A DNA stretch of 64,000 nucleotides from Geodermatophilaceae bacterium URHB0062. GTDB lineage: Bacteria; Actinomycetota; Actinomycetes; Mycobacteriales; Geodermatophilaceae. This document shows, in pieces, positions 1-8,397 of this stretch. The notes beneath the pieces were generated by a model. The model saw nothing but the letters and a program-made list of their open reading frames with translations. It was not told where the DNA came from and searched no databases. The first letter of the stretch is position 1, and every line of letters starts with the position of its first letter. The stretch lies in assembly GCA_000620185.1 (NCBI GenBank), contig JHVO01000005.1, forward strand, positions 372,001 to 436,000. Reading direction: 5' to 3'. Position numbers and translations under genes: made by a program.

Positions 1-1
1 G

Positions 2-295
2 CCGGGGGAGCCGACGACGGTGGCGCTGCTCCGCCGCCGCGCGACGGTCGGCCTGCCCCTCGACGCCGGAGCGCCCGTGCTGGTCGACGCCGATGGCACC
101 GGGCCCGCCCGCGAGGCCGCGGCGCTCTTCCTCCGGAAGGCCCGGTCCGTGCGCATCTCGATCGACGGCAACGCCCACTTCTGCCGCGGCCTGCTGCGCA
201 CCCGCTATCCCGGTTCCGGCGCCGACCAGGTGCCGCGGGCCGACGAACGTCCCCTGCTCCCGCTGCTCGTCGACTCGAGAGGAGTCTCGTCATGA
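2..295 (+). CDS. C-terminal fragment of an unrecognised protein
   Basis: The reading frame is open from the first base of the window, so only the last 97 residues of a gene that begins upstream are visible. Its TGA stop overlaps the ATG of the alcohol dehydrogenase (ATGA), which indicates the same transcript and translational coupling. I do not recognise the family. The fragment is soluble-looking, rich in Arg, Ala and Leu, with no membrane segment; 'RISIDGNAHFCRGLLRTRYPG' is its most distinctive stretch minus the last residue. By position it is probably part of the same short-chain alcohol or hydrocarbon oxidation operon as the dehydrogenase, but this is inference from context only. Confidence 0.6.
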   Translation, partial: PGEPTTVALLRRRATVGLPLDAGAPVLVDADGTGPAREAAALFLRKARSVRISIDGNAHFCRGLLRTRYPGSGADQVPRADERPLLPLLVDSRGVSS

Positions 296-1317
296 AAGCC
301 GTCCGCGTGCACGAGTACCACGTCGATCCCTCGATCGACGACATACCCGAACCGAAGATCGAGGGACCCCTCGACGTCGTCGTCAAGGTCGGCGGCGCCG
401 GCGTCTGCCGAACCGACCTGCACATCCTCGAGGGGCAGTGGGCCGACCTGCAGAACCCGGATCTCCCCTATGTCATCGGGCACGAGAACGCCGGCTGGGT
501 GCACGAGGTCGGGGAGGGGGTCACCAACGTCGCCGTCGGGGACACGGTGATCCTGCACCCCCAGCCCAGCTGCGGCCTGTGCATGGCCTGTCGCGCCGGC
601 CAGGACATGCAGTGTGTGAACGCCTTCTTCCCCGGGCTGTCGAACAACGACGGCGGCATGGCCGAGTACCTGCGCACCACAGCCCGGGCCTGCGTGAAGC
701 TCGACCCGGGTACCAACCCGGCCGACGTCGCCGCGCTCGCCGACGCCGGAATCACCGCCTACCACGCCGTCCGCAAGGCCCTGCCGATGCTCCACGCGGG
801 CACGACGGCGGTCGTTCAGGGCGCCGGCGGCCTCGGCCACATCGGCATCCAGTGCCTGGCCGCGCTCTCGGGCACTCGGATCATCGTCGTCGACCGCAAC
901 CCCGACGCCCTGGAACTCGCCCGGCAGATCGGCGCCGACGAGACCGTGGTCGCCGACGGCAACCAGGTGCAGGCGGTCCAGGACCTGACCGGCGGGGGCG
1001 CGAACGTCGTCCTCGACTTCGTCGCCGAGCAGGGCGCGGAGATGGACGGTTGGCACATGACCGGTCCGGCCGGCTCGTACTTCGTCATCGGGTACGGCGG
1101 CGAGCTACGGATCCCGACGCTGGACCTCGTCGCCGGTGAGAAGAACATCATCGGCAACATCGTCGGCACCTACACCGACCTGGCCGAGCTGATGGTGCTC
1201 GCGCAGGCGGGGAAGGTCACCCTCCACACCCAGCAGTACCCCCTCGACCGGGCCGTGGACGCGCTCCACGACCTCGACGCCGGCAAGGTCCGTGGCCGCG
1301 CCATCCTCGTGCCCTGA
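292..1317 (+). CDS. Zinc-dependent NAD(P) alcohol dehydrogenase (MDR family)
   Basis: A 341-residue medium-chain dehydrogenase that oxidises an alcohol to the aldehyde or ketone with NAD(P). Visible marks are catalytic zinc ligands Cys39 and the His64-Glu65 pair (GHENAG), a four-cysteine structural zinc lobe (Cys94, 97, 100, 108) and a Rossmann fold with GAGGLGHIG near residue 175. Length is normal for the family. The ATG start lies in the stop codon of the upstream gene, with GAGAGGAG as ribosome binding site. The sequence style resembles the alcohol dehydrogenases that follow propane or alkene monooxygenase genes in actinomycetes. That substrate is inference, because the rest of the operon lies outside the window. 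The next gene starts 15 bases downstream behind its own Shine-Dalgarno. Confidence 0.92.
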   Translation: MKAVRVHEYHVDPSIDDIPEPKIEGPLDVVVKVGGAGVCRTDLHILEGQWADLQNPDLPYVIGHENAGWVHEVGEGVTNVAVGDTVILHPQPSCGLCMACRAGQDMQCVNAFFPGLSNNDGGMAEYLRTTARACVKLDPGTNPADVAALADAGITAYHAVRKALPMLHAGTTAVVQGAGGLGHIGIQCLAALSGTRIIVVDRNPDALELARQIGADETVVADGNQVQAVQDLTGGGANVVLDFVAEQGAEMDGWHMTGPAGSYFVIGYGGELRIPTLDLVAGEKNIIGNIVGTYTDLAELMVLAQAGKVTLHTQQYPLDRAVDALHDLDAGKVRGRAILVP

Positions 1318-1332
1318 GAAAGGAGCGACCCC

Positions 1333-1665
1333 TTGATCTTCATCACCGCCAAGTTCCCCGTGCGTCCCGAGGACGCCGACGACTGGCCCGCGATCAGCCG
1401 GGCCTTCACGGAGGCGACCCGCGCGGAGCCGGGCTGCCTGTGGTTCGACTGGTCGCGCAGCCTCGACGACCCGAACGAGTACGTCCTCGTCGAAGCGTTC
1501 CGGGACGACGACGCCGCCCGGGCGCACGTGACCTCGGACCACTTCTCCGCGGCCCAGAAGACCCTGCCGCCGCACCTGAGCCGCACCCCGCGGATCGTGA
1601 ACGTCACCGTGCCCCAGGACGACTGGTCCGAGCTCGGGGAGCTGGCGGTCGACCGGTCCGACTGA
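1333..1665 (+). CDS. ABM-family (antibiotic biosynthesis monooxygenase-type) small protein
   Basis: A 110-residue protein with the dimeric alpha/beta ferredoxin-like ABM fold signature: an N-terminal strand (MIFITAKFPV), 'EPGCLWFDWSRSLDDPN' in the middle, then 'YVLVEAFRDDDAARAHVTS' before the last helix. Family members are cofactor-free monooxygenases acting on quinols or polyketide phenols, or haem-degrading enzymes; the substrate here is unknown. The start is TTG at 1333, placed 7 bases after AGGAG (1321-1325), so the unusual codon is well supported. It probably forms an operon with the preceding dehydrogenase. Confidence 0.85.
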   Translation: MIFITAKFPVRPEDADDWPAISRAFTEATRAEPGCLWFDWSRSLDDPNEYVLVEAFRDDDAARAHVTSDHFSAAQKTLPPHLSRTPRIVNVTVPQDDWSELGELAVDRSD

Positions 1666-1696
1666 TCGCCGGACGCGCGCGGGCTACGGTCGGCGC

Positions 1697-2563
1697 GTGA
1701 CGACGGAGCAGCAGCCCGACGGGTCGGTCCGGCCGGTGGAGAGCACCATCCGGACCGACCTGCGCGGTGCCACCACGTACGGCTCGTACCTCGACCTCGA
1801 GCGGCTGCTCGGTGCGCAGCACCCGCGCAGCGTGCCGGAGCACCACGACGAGCTGCTGTTCATCGTGCAGCACCAGACCAGCGAGCTGTGGCTCAAGCTG
1901 GTGCTGCACGAGCTGCGGGCGGCCCGCGAGTACATCGCCGGCGACGACCTCGACCCGGCGCTGAAATGCCTGGCGCGCGTCAAGAACATCCAGCGCACCC
2001 TGACCGAGCAGTGGTCGGTGCTCGCGACGCTCACCCCGCGCGAGTACGCCCAGTTCCGCGGCTCGCTGGGGCCGGCGTCGGGCTTCCAGTCCTTCCAGTA
2101 CCGCGCGGTGGAGTTCCTGCTCGGCAACAAGAACGCCGCGATGCTCAAGGTCTTCGACGGCGAGCCCGAGGCCAGGGCGGTGCTCACCGAGCTGCTGGAG
2201 TCCTCGACCCTGTACGACGAGTTCCTGCGCCTGCTGGCCCGGCGCGGGTTCGACATCCCCGCCGAGGTCCTCGAGCGCGACCCCCGGCAGCCGTGGCGCT
2301 TCGAGCCCGCGCTGGTGCCGGTGTTCCGGAGCATCTACGAGTCGACGGACACCCCCTGGGGCATCTACGAGGCCTGCGAGAGCCTGGTCGACGTCGAGGA
2401 CAACTTCCAGATGTGGCGCTTCCGCCACGTCCTGACCGTGCGGCGCACCATCGGCCACAAGACGGGAACAGGGGGCTCCTCCGGCGTGGGCTTCCTGCAG
2501 CGCGCGCTCGACCTCACGTTCTTCCCCGAGCTGTACGCCGTCCGCACCGAGATCGGAACGTGA
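1697..2563 (+). CDS. kynA: Tryptophan 2,3-dioxygenase
   Basis: A 288-residue haem enzyme that opens the indole ring of L-tryptophan to N-formylkynurenine, the first step of the kynurenine pathway. Family signatures are 'TTYGSYLDLERLL', the distal-pocket 'FIVQHQTSELWLKL' with His59, 'GPASGFQSFQYR', and the C-terminal substrate loop 'GTGGSSGVGFL'. It starts at GTG 1697 with no strong ribosome site. Its TGA overlaps the GTG of the following sulfotransferase (GTGA at 2560-2563), an unusual partner; no kynureninase or kynurenine formamidase is visible within the window. Length and motifs are complete, so the gene looks functional. Confidence 0.96.
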   Translation: MTTEQQPDGSVRPVESTIRTDLRGATTYGSYLDLERLLGAQHPRSVPEHHDELLFIVQHQTSELWLKLVLHELRAAREYIAGDDLDPALKCLARVKNIQRTLTEQWSVLATLTPREYAQFRGSLGPASGFQSFQYRAVEFLLGNKNAAMLKVFDGEPEARAVLTELLESSTLYDEFLRLLARRGFDIPAEVLERDPRQPWRFEPALVPVFRSIYESTDTPWGIYEACESLVDVEDNFQMWRFRHVLTVRRTIGHKTGTGGSSGVGFLQRALDLTFFPELYAVRTEIGT

Positions 2564-3336
2564 GGGACCGAAGCGGTCCCTGCCTTCCCGGGGCGCTGCC
2601 CAACCTGGTCGTCATCGGCGCGATGAAGTGCGGGACGACGTCGCTGCACCACTACCTGGACCTGCATCCGGCGATCTCCATGTCGCGGCCCAAGGAGCTG
2701 AACTTCTTCTTCGGCCCGGCCGACGCCGGCGGGGACGGCGACGAGCGGCCCGACTGGGCCCGGGGCAACTGGCACCGGGGCCCGGAGTGGTACGCCGCGC
2801 AGTTCGATGCGGCGTCGCCCGTCCGAGGCGAGGCCTCACCGGGCTACACGTCGCCGTCCTATCCGCAGGTGGCCGCCCGCATGGCGGAGCTGATCCCCGC
2901 GGCCCAGCTCGTGTACGCCGTGCGCGACCCGGTCGAGCGGGCGATCTCCCAGTACGAGCACCACCGCCGCCAGGGCACCGAGACCCGGCCACTGGCCGAC
3001 GCCCTGCTCGATCCGGGCAGCCAGTACATCGCCCGCGGCCGCTACGCCGAGCGGCTGCGGCCCTTCCTGGCCACCGGGGCGTTCCGGCGCATCGCCGTCG
3101 TCGCCAAGGAGGAGCTCGCCACCGCGCGGCGAGCCACGCTGCGCGGGCTGTTCGAGCTGCTCGGCGTCGACGCCGACCACTGGTCGCCGGCCATGGAGAA
3201 GCGGCGCAACGCGGCCCCCGGCGAGCATCCGCCGGTCGACGAGCGCCTCCGGTGCCGGCTGGAGGAGGCATTCGCGGGCGACGCCGAGCGGCTGCGCGAG
3301 CTTGCCGGTCGGGATTTCCCGGGCTGGACGGTCTGA
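2560..3336 (+). CDS. PAPS-dependent sulfotransferase
   Basis: A 258-residue protein that would move a sulfuryl group from PAPS to a hydroxyl or amine. The 5'-phosphosulfate loop is 'VIGAMKCGTTSLHHYL' near residue 17 and the 3'-phosphate site is 'YAVRDPVERAISQYEHH' near residue 120. 'RPKELNFFF' and 'GEASPGYT' are typical of the heparan-type (Sulfotransfer_1) group. The start chosen is GTG 2560, which overlaps the stop of tryptophan dioxygenase by 4 bases and leaves only 15 residues before the PAPS loop region. The acceptor is unknown; a tryptophan-derived metabolite is tempting from the coupling but unproven. Confidence 0.88.
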   Translation: MRDRSGPCLPGALPNLVVIGAMKCGTTSLHHYLDLHPAISMSRPKELNFFFGPADAGGDGDERPDWARGNWHRGPEWYAAQFDAASPVRGEASPGYTSPSYPQVAARMAELIPAAQLVYAVRDPVERAISQYEHHRRQGTETRPLADALLDPGSQYIARGRYAERLRPFLATGAFRRIAVVAKEELATARRATLRGLFELLGVDADHWSPAMEKRRNAAPGEHPPVDERLRCRLEEAFAGDAERLRELAGRDFPGWTV

Positions 3337-3419
3337 CCGGCGGGGCGTCGTCCGGGCCTGGTTGACAGCCCCGATCCGGCGGCGAACCGTGGACTCCACG
3401 ACCGATGCTGGGGGAACAC

Positions 3420-3572
3420 ATGGCCGACACCTCGAGAGATCCGGACCCCGACGTCCCGGTGCCGCCCGGCGGCGGAGCGGGTGAGCGGCTGCGGGAGTTC
3501 CTCGCCGCGCGTGAGGTGCCCACCGAGGAGCAGGACGAGAAGGACGCCGACGAGGCACCACCGGAGGAGTGA
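3420..3572 (+). CDS. Small acidic protein of unknown function
   Basis: A 50-codon frame with ATG 3420 behind GGGGGAA. The product starts MADTSRDPDPD, has a Pro/Gly hinge, a short predicted helix (GERLREFLAAREVP) and a very acidic tail (EEQDEKDADEAPPEE). It has no membrane segment and no recognised domain. An in-frame ATG five codons upstream (3405) is an alternative start. Coding potential is supported by the ribosome site and the strongly charged, low-complexity composition seen in other small actinobacterial proteins; it remains hypothetical. Confidence 0.5.
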   Translation: MADTSRDPDPDVPVPPGGGAGERLREFLAAREVPTEEQDEKDADEAPPEE

Positions 3573-3752
3573 GCGGTCCGCCGGGCGTCGACGGAGTGCG
3601 CCGGCGCCCCGTTCCGGTCGAGAAAAGGGGGCGGGCGCGCACTTCCTCCGGTCGCCGTCGCGCCGGTGACGCCGCCGTGACGGCCCCGTGACGGGCCGGC
3701 CACCACAGTCTCCGCAGCCAGGCACGGTTCCGGCCGGCACCAGGAGGCTGCG

Positions 3753-6383
3753 ATGCAAGGGCCCGAGGACGAAGGTGTGGTGCCGCGGCAGGCGGTGCGC
3801 ACCGAGGAGCAGTTGCCGGCCCGCCCCTACGGCGGCAAGGCGATGCTCCGGCTGCTGGAGCTGCTGGAGACGCAGGGCCTGAGCCCGCTGGCGGAGGCGG
3901 CCGCGTCGGTGGCGACGACGGACGACGTGCGCACCGAGGCGGTCGCACACGCCCGGAGCCTGGGACTGCTCTCGGAGGCCCCGCCCGCCCGGCGCGCGCG
4001 CCCGCGCAAGCGCACCGCGGCCGCAGAGCAGGACGGCGAGGCGGAGCCGGCCGAGGAGGCCGGCGCCGCGGAGGTGGCGACACCGGAGACGGTCGCCGCA
4101 ACCTACGCCGAGGTCGCGGCCGACCGGACGGGCCCGCCCACGGGCACGGGTCCGCAGTGGCGCTCGGTCGGGCCGTGGACGGTGACCAACGGCCAGACCT
4201 ACGGCAGCAGCCGGGTCAACGTCTCGGGCCGGGTGTCGGCGCTCGCAGTCGACCCCGGCAACCCCGCGCACGTCCTGGCCGGCGCGGCGAACGGCGGCGT
4301 CTGGGAGTCGCGGGACCGCGGCGCCTCCTGGGCACCACGCACCGACTACGCCACGACGCTCACCGTCGGCGCGTTGGCGTTCGACCCCAGCGCGCCGGCG
4401 AAGGTCTACTGCGGCCTGGGCGAGGGCGACTGGTGGTGGTGGCTCGGCAACGGCGTGCTGCGTTCCGCGGACGGCGGGGCGTCCTGGACGCCGGCCTGCA
4501 CGGCACCGTTCGTCGGCCAGGGGTTCCACGCGCTCAAGGTGGACCCGGGCAACGGCCAGCGCCTGTTCGCGGGGACCACGGGCGGTCTGTACGTCTCCAC
4601 CGACTCCGGCACGACCTGGACCCAGCGGCGAGCCGCCGCGACGTTCGCCATCGTCCGGGGCACCAGCGCGTGGCTGGCGTCGTCGACCGACGGGTTGTTC
4701 CGCTCCACCGACAACGGGACGACGTGGAACGCGGTGACCCTGCCCGGCGCGCCGGCGTCGTTCGTGCGACTCGCGGTCTCCACCGGGCCGTCGAACACCG
4801 ACGTCGCGTACGCCTTCGGGACGGGCGCGCCGTGGATTCCCCAACCCGGCGGCAGCCCGATCCCCACGGGCTACCTGTGGCGGCGGGCCGGCGGCACCTG
4901 GACAGCGGTGGCGCTGCCGCCGGGGTTGTCGACCGGGCAGTCCTGGTACGACTGGTACGTCGCCGCCGCGCCCGACGTCGACACCCAGGTCTACTGCGGC
5001 GCGATCGAGGTGCACCGCGGCGACCTGTCGGGGACGACGTGGACCTGGCAGACGATCAGCAACAAGGGCACGACCGGCCAGTCGATCCACCCCGACCAGC
5101 ACAGCATCGCCTTCGAGCCCGGCAACCCGAACATGGTCTACGCCGGCTGCGACGGCGGGCTGTTCCGGTCGCCCGACCGTGGCATCACGTGGGTGAACTG
5201 CAACAACGGCCTGACGATCAGCGAGCTCGAGTACCTGGCCCAGGACTGGGGCTCGGCGCGCTGGCTGATCGGCGGCACCCAGGACAACGGCACGAACCGC
5301 TGGACGGGGTCGCCGGTCTGGGAGCACGTGGAGGACGCCGACGGCGGTGACGTCGTCGTGAACCGGCAGAACCCGGCGATCGTGGTGCACAGCCGGCAAT
5401 GGGGCGCGCTGTTCCGCTCGACCAGTCGCGGCGACTGGGGCACGTGGTCGAACGTGACGCCCACCCGGCCGGCAGGGGAGGGGCTGGGCCTGTTCTACCC
5501 ACCGCTGGAGGGCAGCGCGACCAGCGGCGACACCGTCGCGCTGGCGATGCAGGCGCTCTACGTCTCCCGCGACAACGCGACCACGTGGACGCGGGTGGGC
5601 TTCCCCGCCGCGGGCACCGGCACCGCGGTGGGCGTCCCTGATCCGGACACCGTGCTGGTCGGGCTCAGCGACGGCCGGGTGCTCCGGACCACCTTCACCG
5701 CCGGCGCGTGGTCGGCGCTGACCGCGCTGACCTCACCCCGCCCGGGTGCCGTCATCAGCGACCTGGTCGCCACGCCCGGTGGGAGCGGGCGGATCTGGGC
5801 GACGAGCACCTCGCGCGGCGGGGGCCGGGTGTTCCGGTCCGACAACGGCGGCCAGGCGTGGGTCGACCGGTCGGCCGGACTGCCGCCGCTGCCGATCAAC
5901 GCGGTCTCCGTCGACGACTGGAACAGCAACCGCGTCTGGGTGGCCGCCGACCTCGGCGTCTACCAGAGCTGGGACGGCGGGGCCTCGTGGGGCGACTACT
6001 CGGCCACCCTGCCCAACGCCTTCATCGGCGATCTGGTGTTCCATCCCAACGCCCGCGTGCTTCGGGCCGGCACCCGCAACCGCGGCGTGTGGGAGATCCC
6101 GGTCGACGGCTGGATGACGCAGCCGATCTGCGGCACCCAGTGGACGGGCACCCTGGCCGCGAACGCCTCGGGCCGCTGGTTCACCTTCGGGTGGCCGGCC
6201 ACCTGGCACATGCTCTGGACGGCGGTGCCCACCAGCCCGGCGCCCGGCGCGCCGCAGCTCACCTTCAAGACCCAGGTCGAGCGGGCCGACGCCGAACACG
6301 TCACCTACTGGATCACCGTCCGCAACCTCACCGGCGCGCCCATCACCTTCGAGGGCCGCTACTGCATCCTCAGCCGCTACTGA
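3753..6383 (+). CDS. Asp-box (BNR/sortilin-like) beta-propeller protein with orphan C-terminal domain
   Basis: An 876-residue protein. The first 130 residues are helical and Ala/Glu-rich with a basic patch (RRARPRKR near 85); there is no signal peptide or membrane segment. From about 140 to 780 it is a propeller of Asp-box repeats of the S-x-D-x-G-x-x-W type: SRDRGASW, SADGGASW, STDSGTTW, STDNGTTW, SPDRGITW and SWDGGASW, plus degenerate ones. Such folds occur in sialidases, xyloglucanases, VPS10 proteins and photosystem assembly factors, so no activity is assigned. The last 90 residues (about 6108-6380) form a separate module with 'RWFTFGWPATWHMLW', 'VERADAEHVTYWITV' and 'FEGRY'. The next gene encodes the same module alone. 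ATG 3753 follows CCAGGAGGCTGCG. Confidence 0.85.
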   Translation: MQGPEDEGVVPRQAVRTEEQLPARPYGGKAMLRLLELLETQGLSPLAEAAASVATTDDVRTEAVAHARSLGLLSEAPPARRARPRKRTAAAEQDGEAEPAEEAGAAEVATPETVAATYAEVAADRTGPPTGTGPQWRSVGPWTVTNGQTYGSSRVNVSGRVSALAVDPGNPAHVLAGAANGGVWESRDRGASWAPRTDYATTLTVGALAFDPSAPAKVYCGLGEGDWWWWLGNGVLRSADGGASWTPACTAPFVGQGFHALKVDPGNGQRLFAGTTGGLYVSTDSGTTWTQRRAAATFAIVRGTSAWLASSTDGLFRSTDNGTTWNAVTLPGAPASFVRLAVSTGPSNTDVAYAFGTGAPWIPQPGGSPIPTGYLWRRAGGTWTAVALPPGLSTGQSWYDWYVAAAPDVDTQVYCGAIEVHRGDLSGTTWTWQTISNKGTTGQSIHPDQHSIAFEPGNPNMVYAGCDGGLFRSPDRGITWVNCNNGLTISELEYLAQDWGSARWLIGGTQDNGTNRWTGSPVWEHVEDADGGDVVVNRQNPAIVVHSRQWGALFRSTSRGDWGTWSNVTPTRPAGEGLGLFYPPLEGSATSGDTVALAMQALYVSRDNATTWTRVGFPAAGTGTAVGVPDPDTVLVGLSDGRVLRTTFTAGAWSALTALTSPRPGAVISDLVATPGGSGRIWATSTSRGGGRVFRSDNGGQAWVDRSAGLPPLPINAVSVDDWNSNRVWVAADLGVYQSWDGGASWGDYSATLPNAFIGDLVFHPNARVLRAGTRNRGVWEIPVDGWMTQPICGTQWTGTLAANASGRWFTFGWPATWHMLWTAVPTSPAPGAPQLTFKTQVERADAEHVTYWITVRNLTGAPITFEGRYCILSRY

Positions 6384-6434
6384 GGCCGACCCCGCCTGCC
6401 GAGACAGCCCCCGACACCGCTCCAGGAGATCCCC

Positions 6435-6689
6435 ATGTGGACCAATGTCCAGTTCACCGGCACCCTGCCGGCCGGTGCCACGCAGCGCTGGTTCACCTTC
6501 GGCTGGCCGGCCGCCTGGCACGTCGTCTGGTACATGCAGCCGACGACGGTGCGCAACGGGTCGCCGTCCATCGACTGGGACGTCGCCGTCGAGCGGGCCG
6601 ACGCCAACAACTGCACGTACTGGATCACGGTCACCAACCTGGCGCCCGTGCCGACCGCGTTCGAGGGCCGCTACGCCGTCCTCAACTAA
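6435..6689 (+). CDS. Stand-alone copy of the propeller protein's C-terminal domain
   Basis: An 84-residue protein that aligns end to end with the last 90 residues of the preceding gene. Shared blocks are 'TGTLPAG/TGTLAAN', 'RWFTFGWPA-WH--W', 'VERAD', 'TYWITV-NL' and 'FEGRY--L'. It is rich in Trp, Thr and Val with alternating hydrophobic residues, which suggests a small all-beta sandwich; there is no signal peptide. ATG 6435 follows CCAGGAGATCCCC. It lies 51 bases after the propeller gene and 28 bases before the next, so the set is probably one operon. I do not recognise a named family. Function could be lectin-like binding or a partner/decoy for the same ligand, both inference. Confidence 0.8.
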   Translation: MWTNVQFTGTLPAGATQRWFTFGWPAAWHVVWYMQPTTVRNGSPSIDWDVAVERADANNCTYWITVTNLAPVPTAFEGRYAVLN

Positions 6690-6717
6690 GAGGCCGCCGA
6701 CGCGAGGAAGGATCCCC

Positions 6718-7086
6718 ATGCGCGTCACCGTGAAGATCGAGGACGACCGTCCGGACAGCGCCCCGCCGGAGGGCGGGCCGCCGGCGGTCGCGCCACCCCC
6801 CGCGCCACCCCCCGCGTCTCCCGCCGGCACCCCGGCCCCCGGCGGGAGCACGGGCCCCGAGGCGGGCGGCGGCCCGTCACCCGAGCTGGCGGCGCGGGCC
6901 GCCCGTCTCGGGGCCATCTCGGCCGGACCGGCGCCCTGCGGCCCACCCGCCGGCGCGACGGGCGCGCCCGGCTTCCGCATCGAGGGCCTGGGCACCCCGC
7001 CCGCGGGAGCCCCCGGGGCGGCACCGGACGCGCCCGAGGACCACTCCGCCGGACCGGCGCCTGTCGACTCGCAGGAGGGGTCGTGA
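6718..7086 (+). CDS. Proline/alanine/glycine-rich hypothetical protein
   Basis: A 122-residue protein starting at ATG 6718 behind GCGAGGAAGG. The first 10 residues (MRVTVKIEDD) look structured. The rest is a low-complexity Pro/Ala/Gly linker with a short helical island (PELAARAARLGAISAGPAP). It has one Cys, no membrane segment and no signal peptide. Its TGA overlaps the GTG of the next small membrane protein (GTGA, 7083-7086), indicating coupled translation. Similar composition is seen in disordered tethers and adaptors, but no family is recognised. Confidence 0.65.
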   Translation: MRVTVKIEDDRPDSAPPEGGPPAVAPPPAPPPASPAGTPAPGGSTGPEAGGGPSPELAARAARLGAISAGPAPCGPPAGATGAPGFRIEGLGTPPAGAPGAAPDAPEDHSAGPAPVDSQEGS

Positions 7087-7331
7087 CCGAGTTCTTCCCG
7101 ATCCTGTCCGGGCTCGTCTGCGGCGTGCTCCTCGGCTGCCTGACGGTCCGGCGGCCGCTCCTGGTCGGCGTGCTGTTCTCGGTGGTGGCGGGGGTGCTGG
7201 CCACCGTGCTGGCCGGTGAGTGGCGGATCAGCTGGGCGTTCCTGCTGATCGACATCCCGCTGGTGGGCATGTCAGCGGTGGTCGGCGACCTGCTCGCGCG
7301 CGGCGTCGTCCTCCGGCGGACCAGCCGCTGA
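7083..7331 (+). CDS. Small integral membrane protein
   Basis: An 82-residue protein with three closely spaced hydrophobic stretches: about residues 4-22 (FFPILSGLVCGVLLGCLTV), 26-45 and 49-70 (ISWAFLLIDIPLVGMSAVVG), ending in a basic tail (RRTSR). Gly and small residues in the helices suggest tight packing, possibly oligomeric. The GTG start overlaps the previous stop. It closes the propeller/orphan-domain unit and is the only membrane component, so it could anchor the assembly; that role is inference. Confidence 0.7.
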   Translation: MTEFFPILSGLVCGVLLGCLTVRRPLLVGVLFSVVAGVLATVLAGEWRISWAFLLIDIPLVGMSAVVGDLLARGVVLRRTSR

Positions 7332-7425
7332 CGGTCCGCCGTCAGCCGGCGACTCGAACCAGCAGGAGGGCCGGCCACCGGTGGCACCGGGGTTCCCGGT
7401 GCCGGCGGTGGGGAAGAACGGACCG

Positions 7426-8397
7426 ATGGACATCCGCATCGGCCTGGTCGGCGCCGGGTTCATCGGGGGCAAGCACCTGGAGTCGCTGTCGACCCAGGAC
7501 GGCGTGCGCGTGGCGGCTGTCGCCGACCCCCGGGCCGATCGGGCGGATGCGCTGGCGGCGCGGGTCGGCGCGCGCGCCTACCCGGGATGGGAGCAGCTAC
7601 TCCACGCCGAGCGGCTCGACGCGCTGTACGTCTGCGTTCCGCCGCACGAGCACGGCGCGGTGGAGGACGCCGCCGTCGACCTCGGTCTGCCGCTGTTCGT
7701 GGAGAAGCCGCTCGCGCCCGACCTCGCCACCGCCGAGCGGCTCGGCGAGCGGATCGAGGACGCCCGACTGCTGACCTCGGTGGGCTACCACTGGCGCTAC
7801 CTCGACCTCGTCGAACGGGCCCGCGACCTGCTCGCCGGTGCGCCGGCGAGGATGGTGCGGGCCGCCTGGTTGGACAAGGCGCCCCGGGTGGACTGGTGGG
7901 CCCGGCAGGAGCAGTCCGGCGGGCAGACGGTGGAGCAGGCGACGCACCTGTTCGACACGGCGCGCGTCCTCGTCGGTGAGGTGACCGGCGGAAGCGCGAT
8001 CGGGTCCCGGTCGCCGGGAGGTCCCGGCGACATCCTCGACGTGTGCACGGCCGCGCTGCGCTTCGAGTCCGGGGCGGTCGGGTCCTTCTCCAACAGCTGC
8101 CTGCTGCCCCGGGGTTTCCGGATCGGGCTGGAGCTGGTGGCACCCGGGCTGGGGCTCTGGCTCACCGAACACCGGCTGGTGGTCTCGGACGGGGACGGCG
8201 ACAGCGTCATCGAGCGCCAGGTCGACCCGATCGCCGCGGAGGACCGTGCGTTCGTGTCGGCGGTGCGGGGGGAGGGGGACGACGTCCGAGCGTCCTACGC
8301 CGAGGCGCTGCGGACGCATCGCCTGGTCACGTCCGTGGCCGCGGCGGCTGCCGGGGACGGCGTCGTCCGACCTCCGGCCGCACCGGTGGCCCGGTGA
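7426..8397 (+). CDS. Gfo/Idh/MocA-family NAD(P) oxidoreductase
   Basis: A 323-residue oxidoreductase with an N-terminal Rossmann fold (MDIRIGLVGAGFIGGKHL), the family Glu-Lys-Pro motif 'FVEKPLAP' near residue 95, and a C-terminal alpha/beta substrate domain with 'VGYHWRYLDLV' and 'QATHLFDTAR'. Members oxidise or reduce sugars, often nucleotide sugars. ATG 7426 is preferred over an in-frame upstream GTG because it begins the fold exactly and follows GGGGAAG. It is coupled to the next MDR gene by a GTGA overlap. Related proteins exist as fused MDR-Gfo/Idh enzymes in polysaccharide clusters; here the two halves are separate adjacent genes. Confidence 0.88.
   Translation: MDIRIGLVGAGFIGGKHLESLSTQDGVRVAAVADPRADRADALAARVGARAYPGWEQLLHAERLDALYVCVPPHEHGAVEDAAVDLGLPLFVEKPLAPDLATAERLGERIEDARLLTSVGYHWRYLDLVERARDLLAGAPARMVRAAWLDKAPRVDWWARQEQSGGQTVEQATHLFDTARVLVGEVTGGSAIGSRSPGGPGDILDVCTAALRFESGAVGSFSNSCLLPRGFRIGLELVAPGLGLWLTEHRLVVSDGDGDSVIERQVDPIAAEDRAFVSAVRGEGDDVRASYAEALRTHRLVTSVAAAAAGDGVVRPPAAPVAR

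Noticed and set aside
3042-5399. 785-codon open frame antisense to the propeller gene
   Set aside because: GC-rich third positions open shadow frames; composition is Arg/Gly/Val/Asp only and there are no domains or ribosome site.
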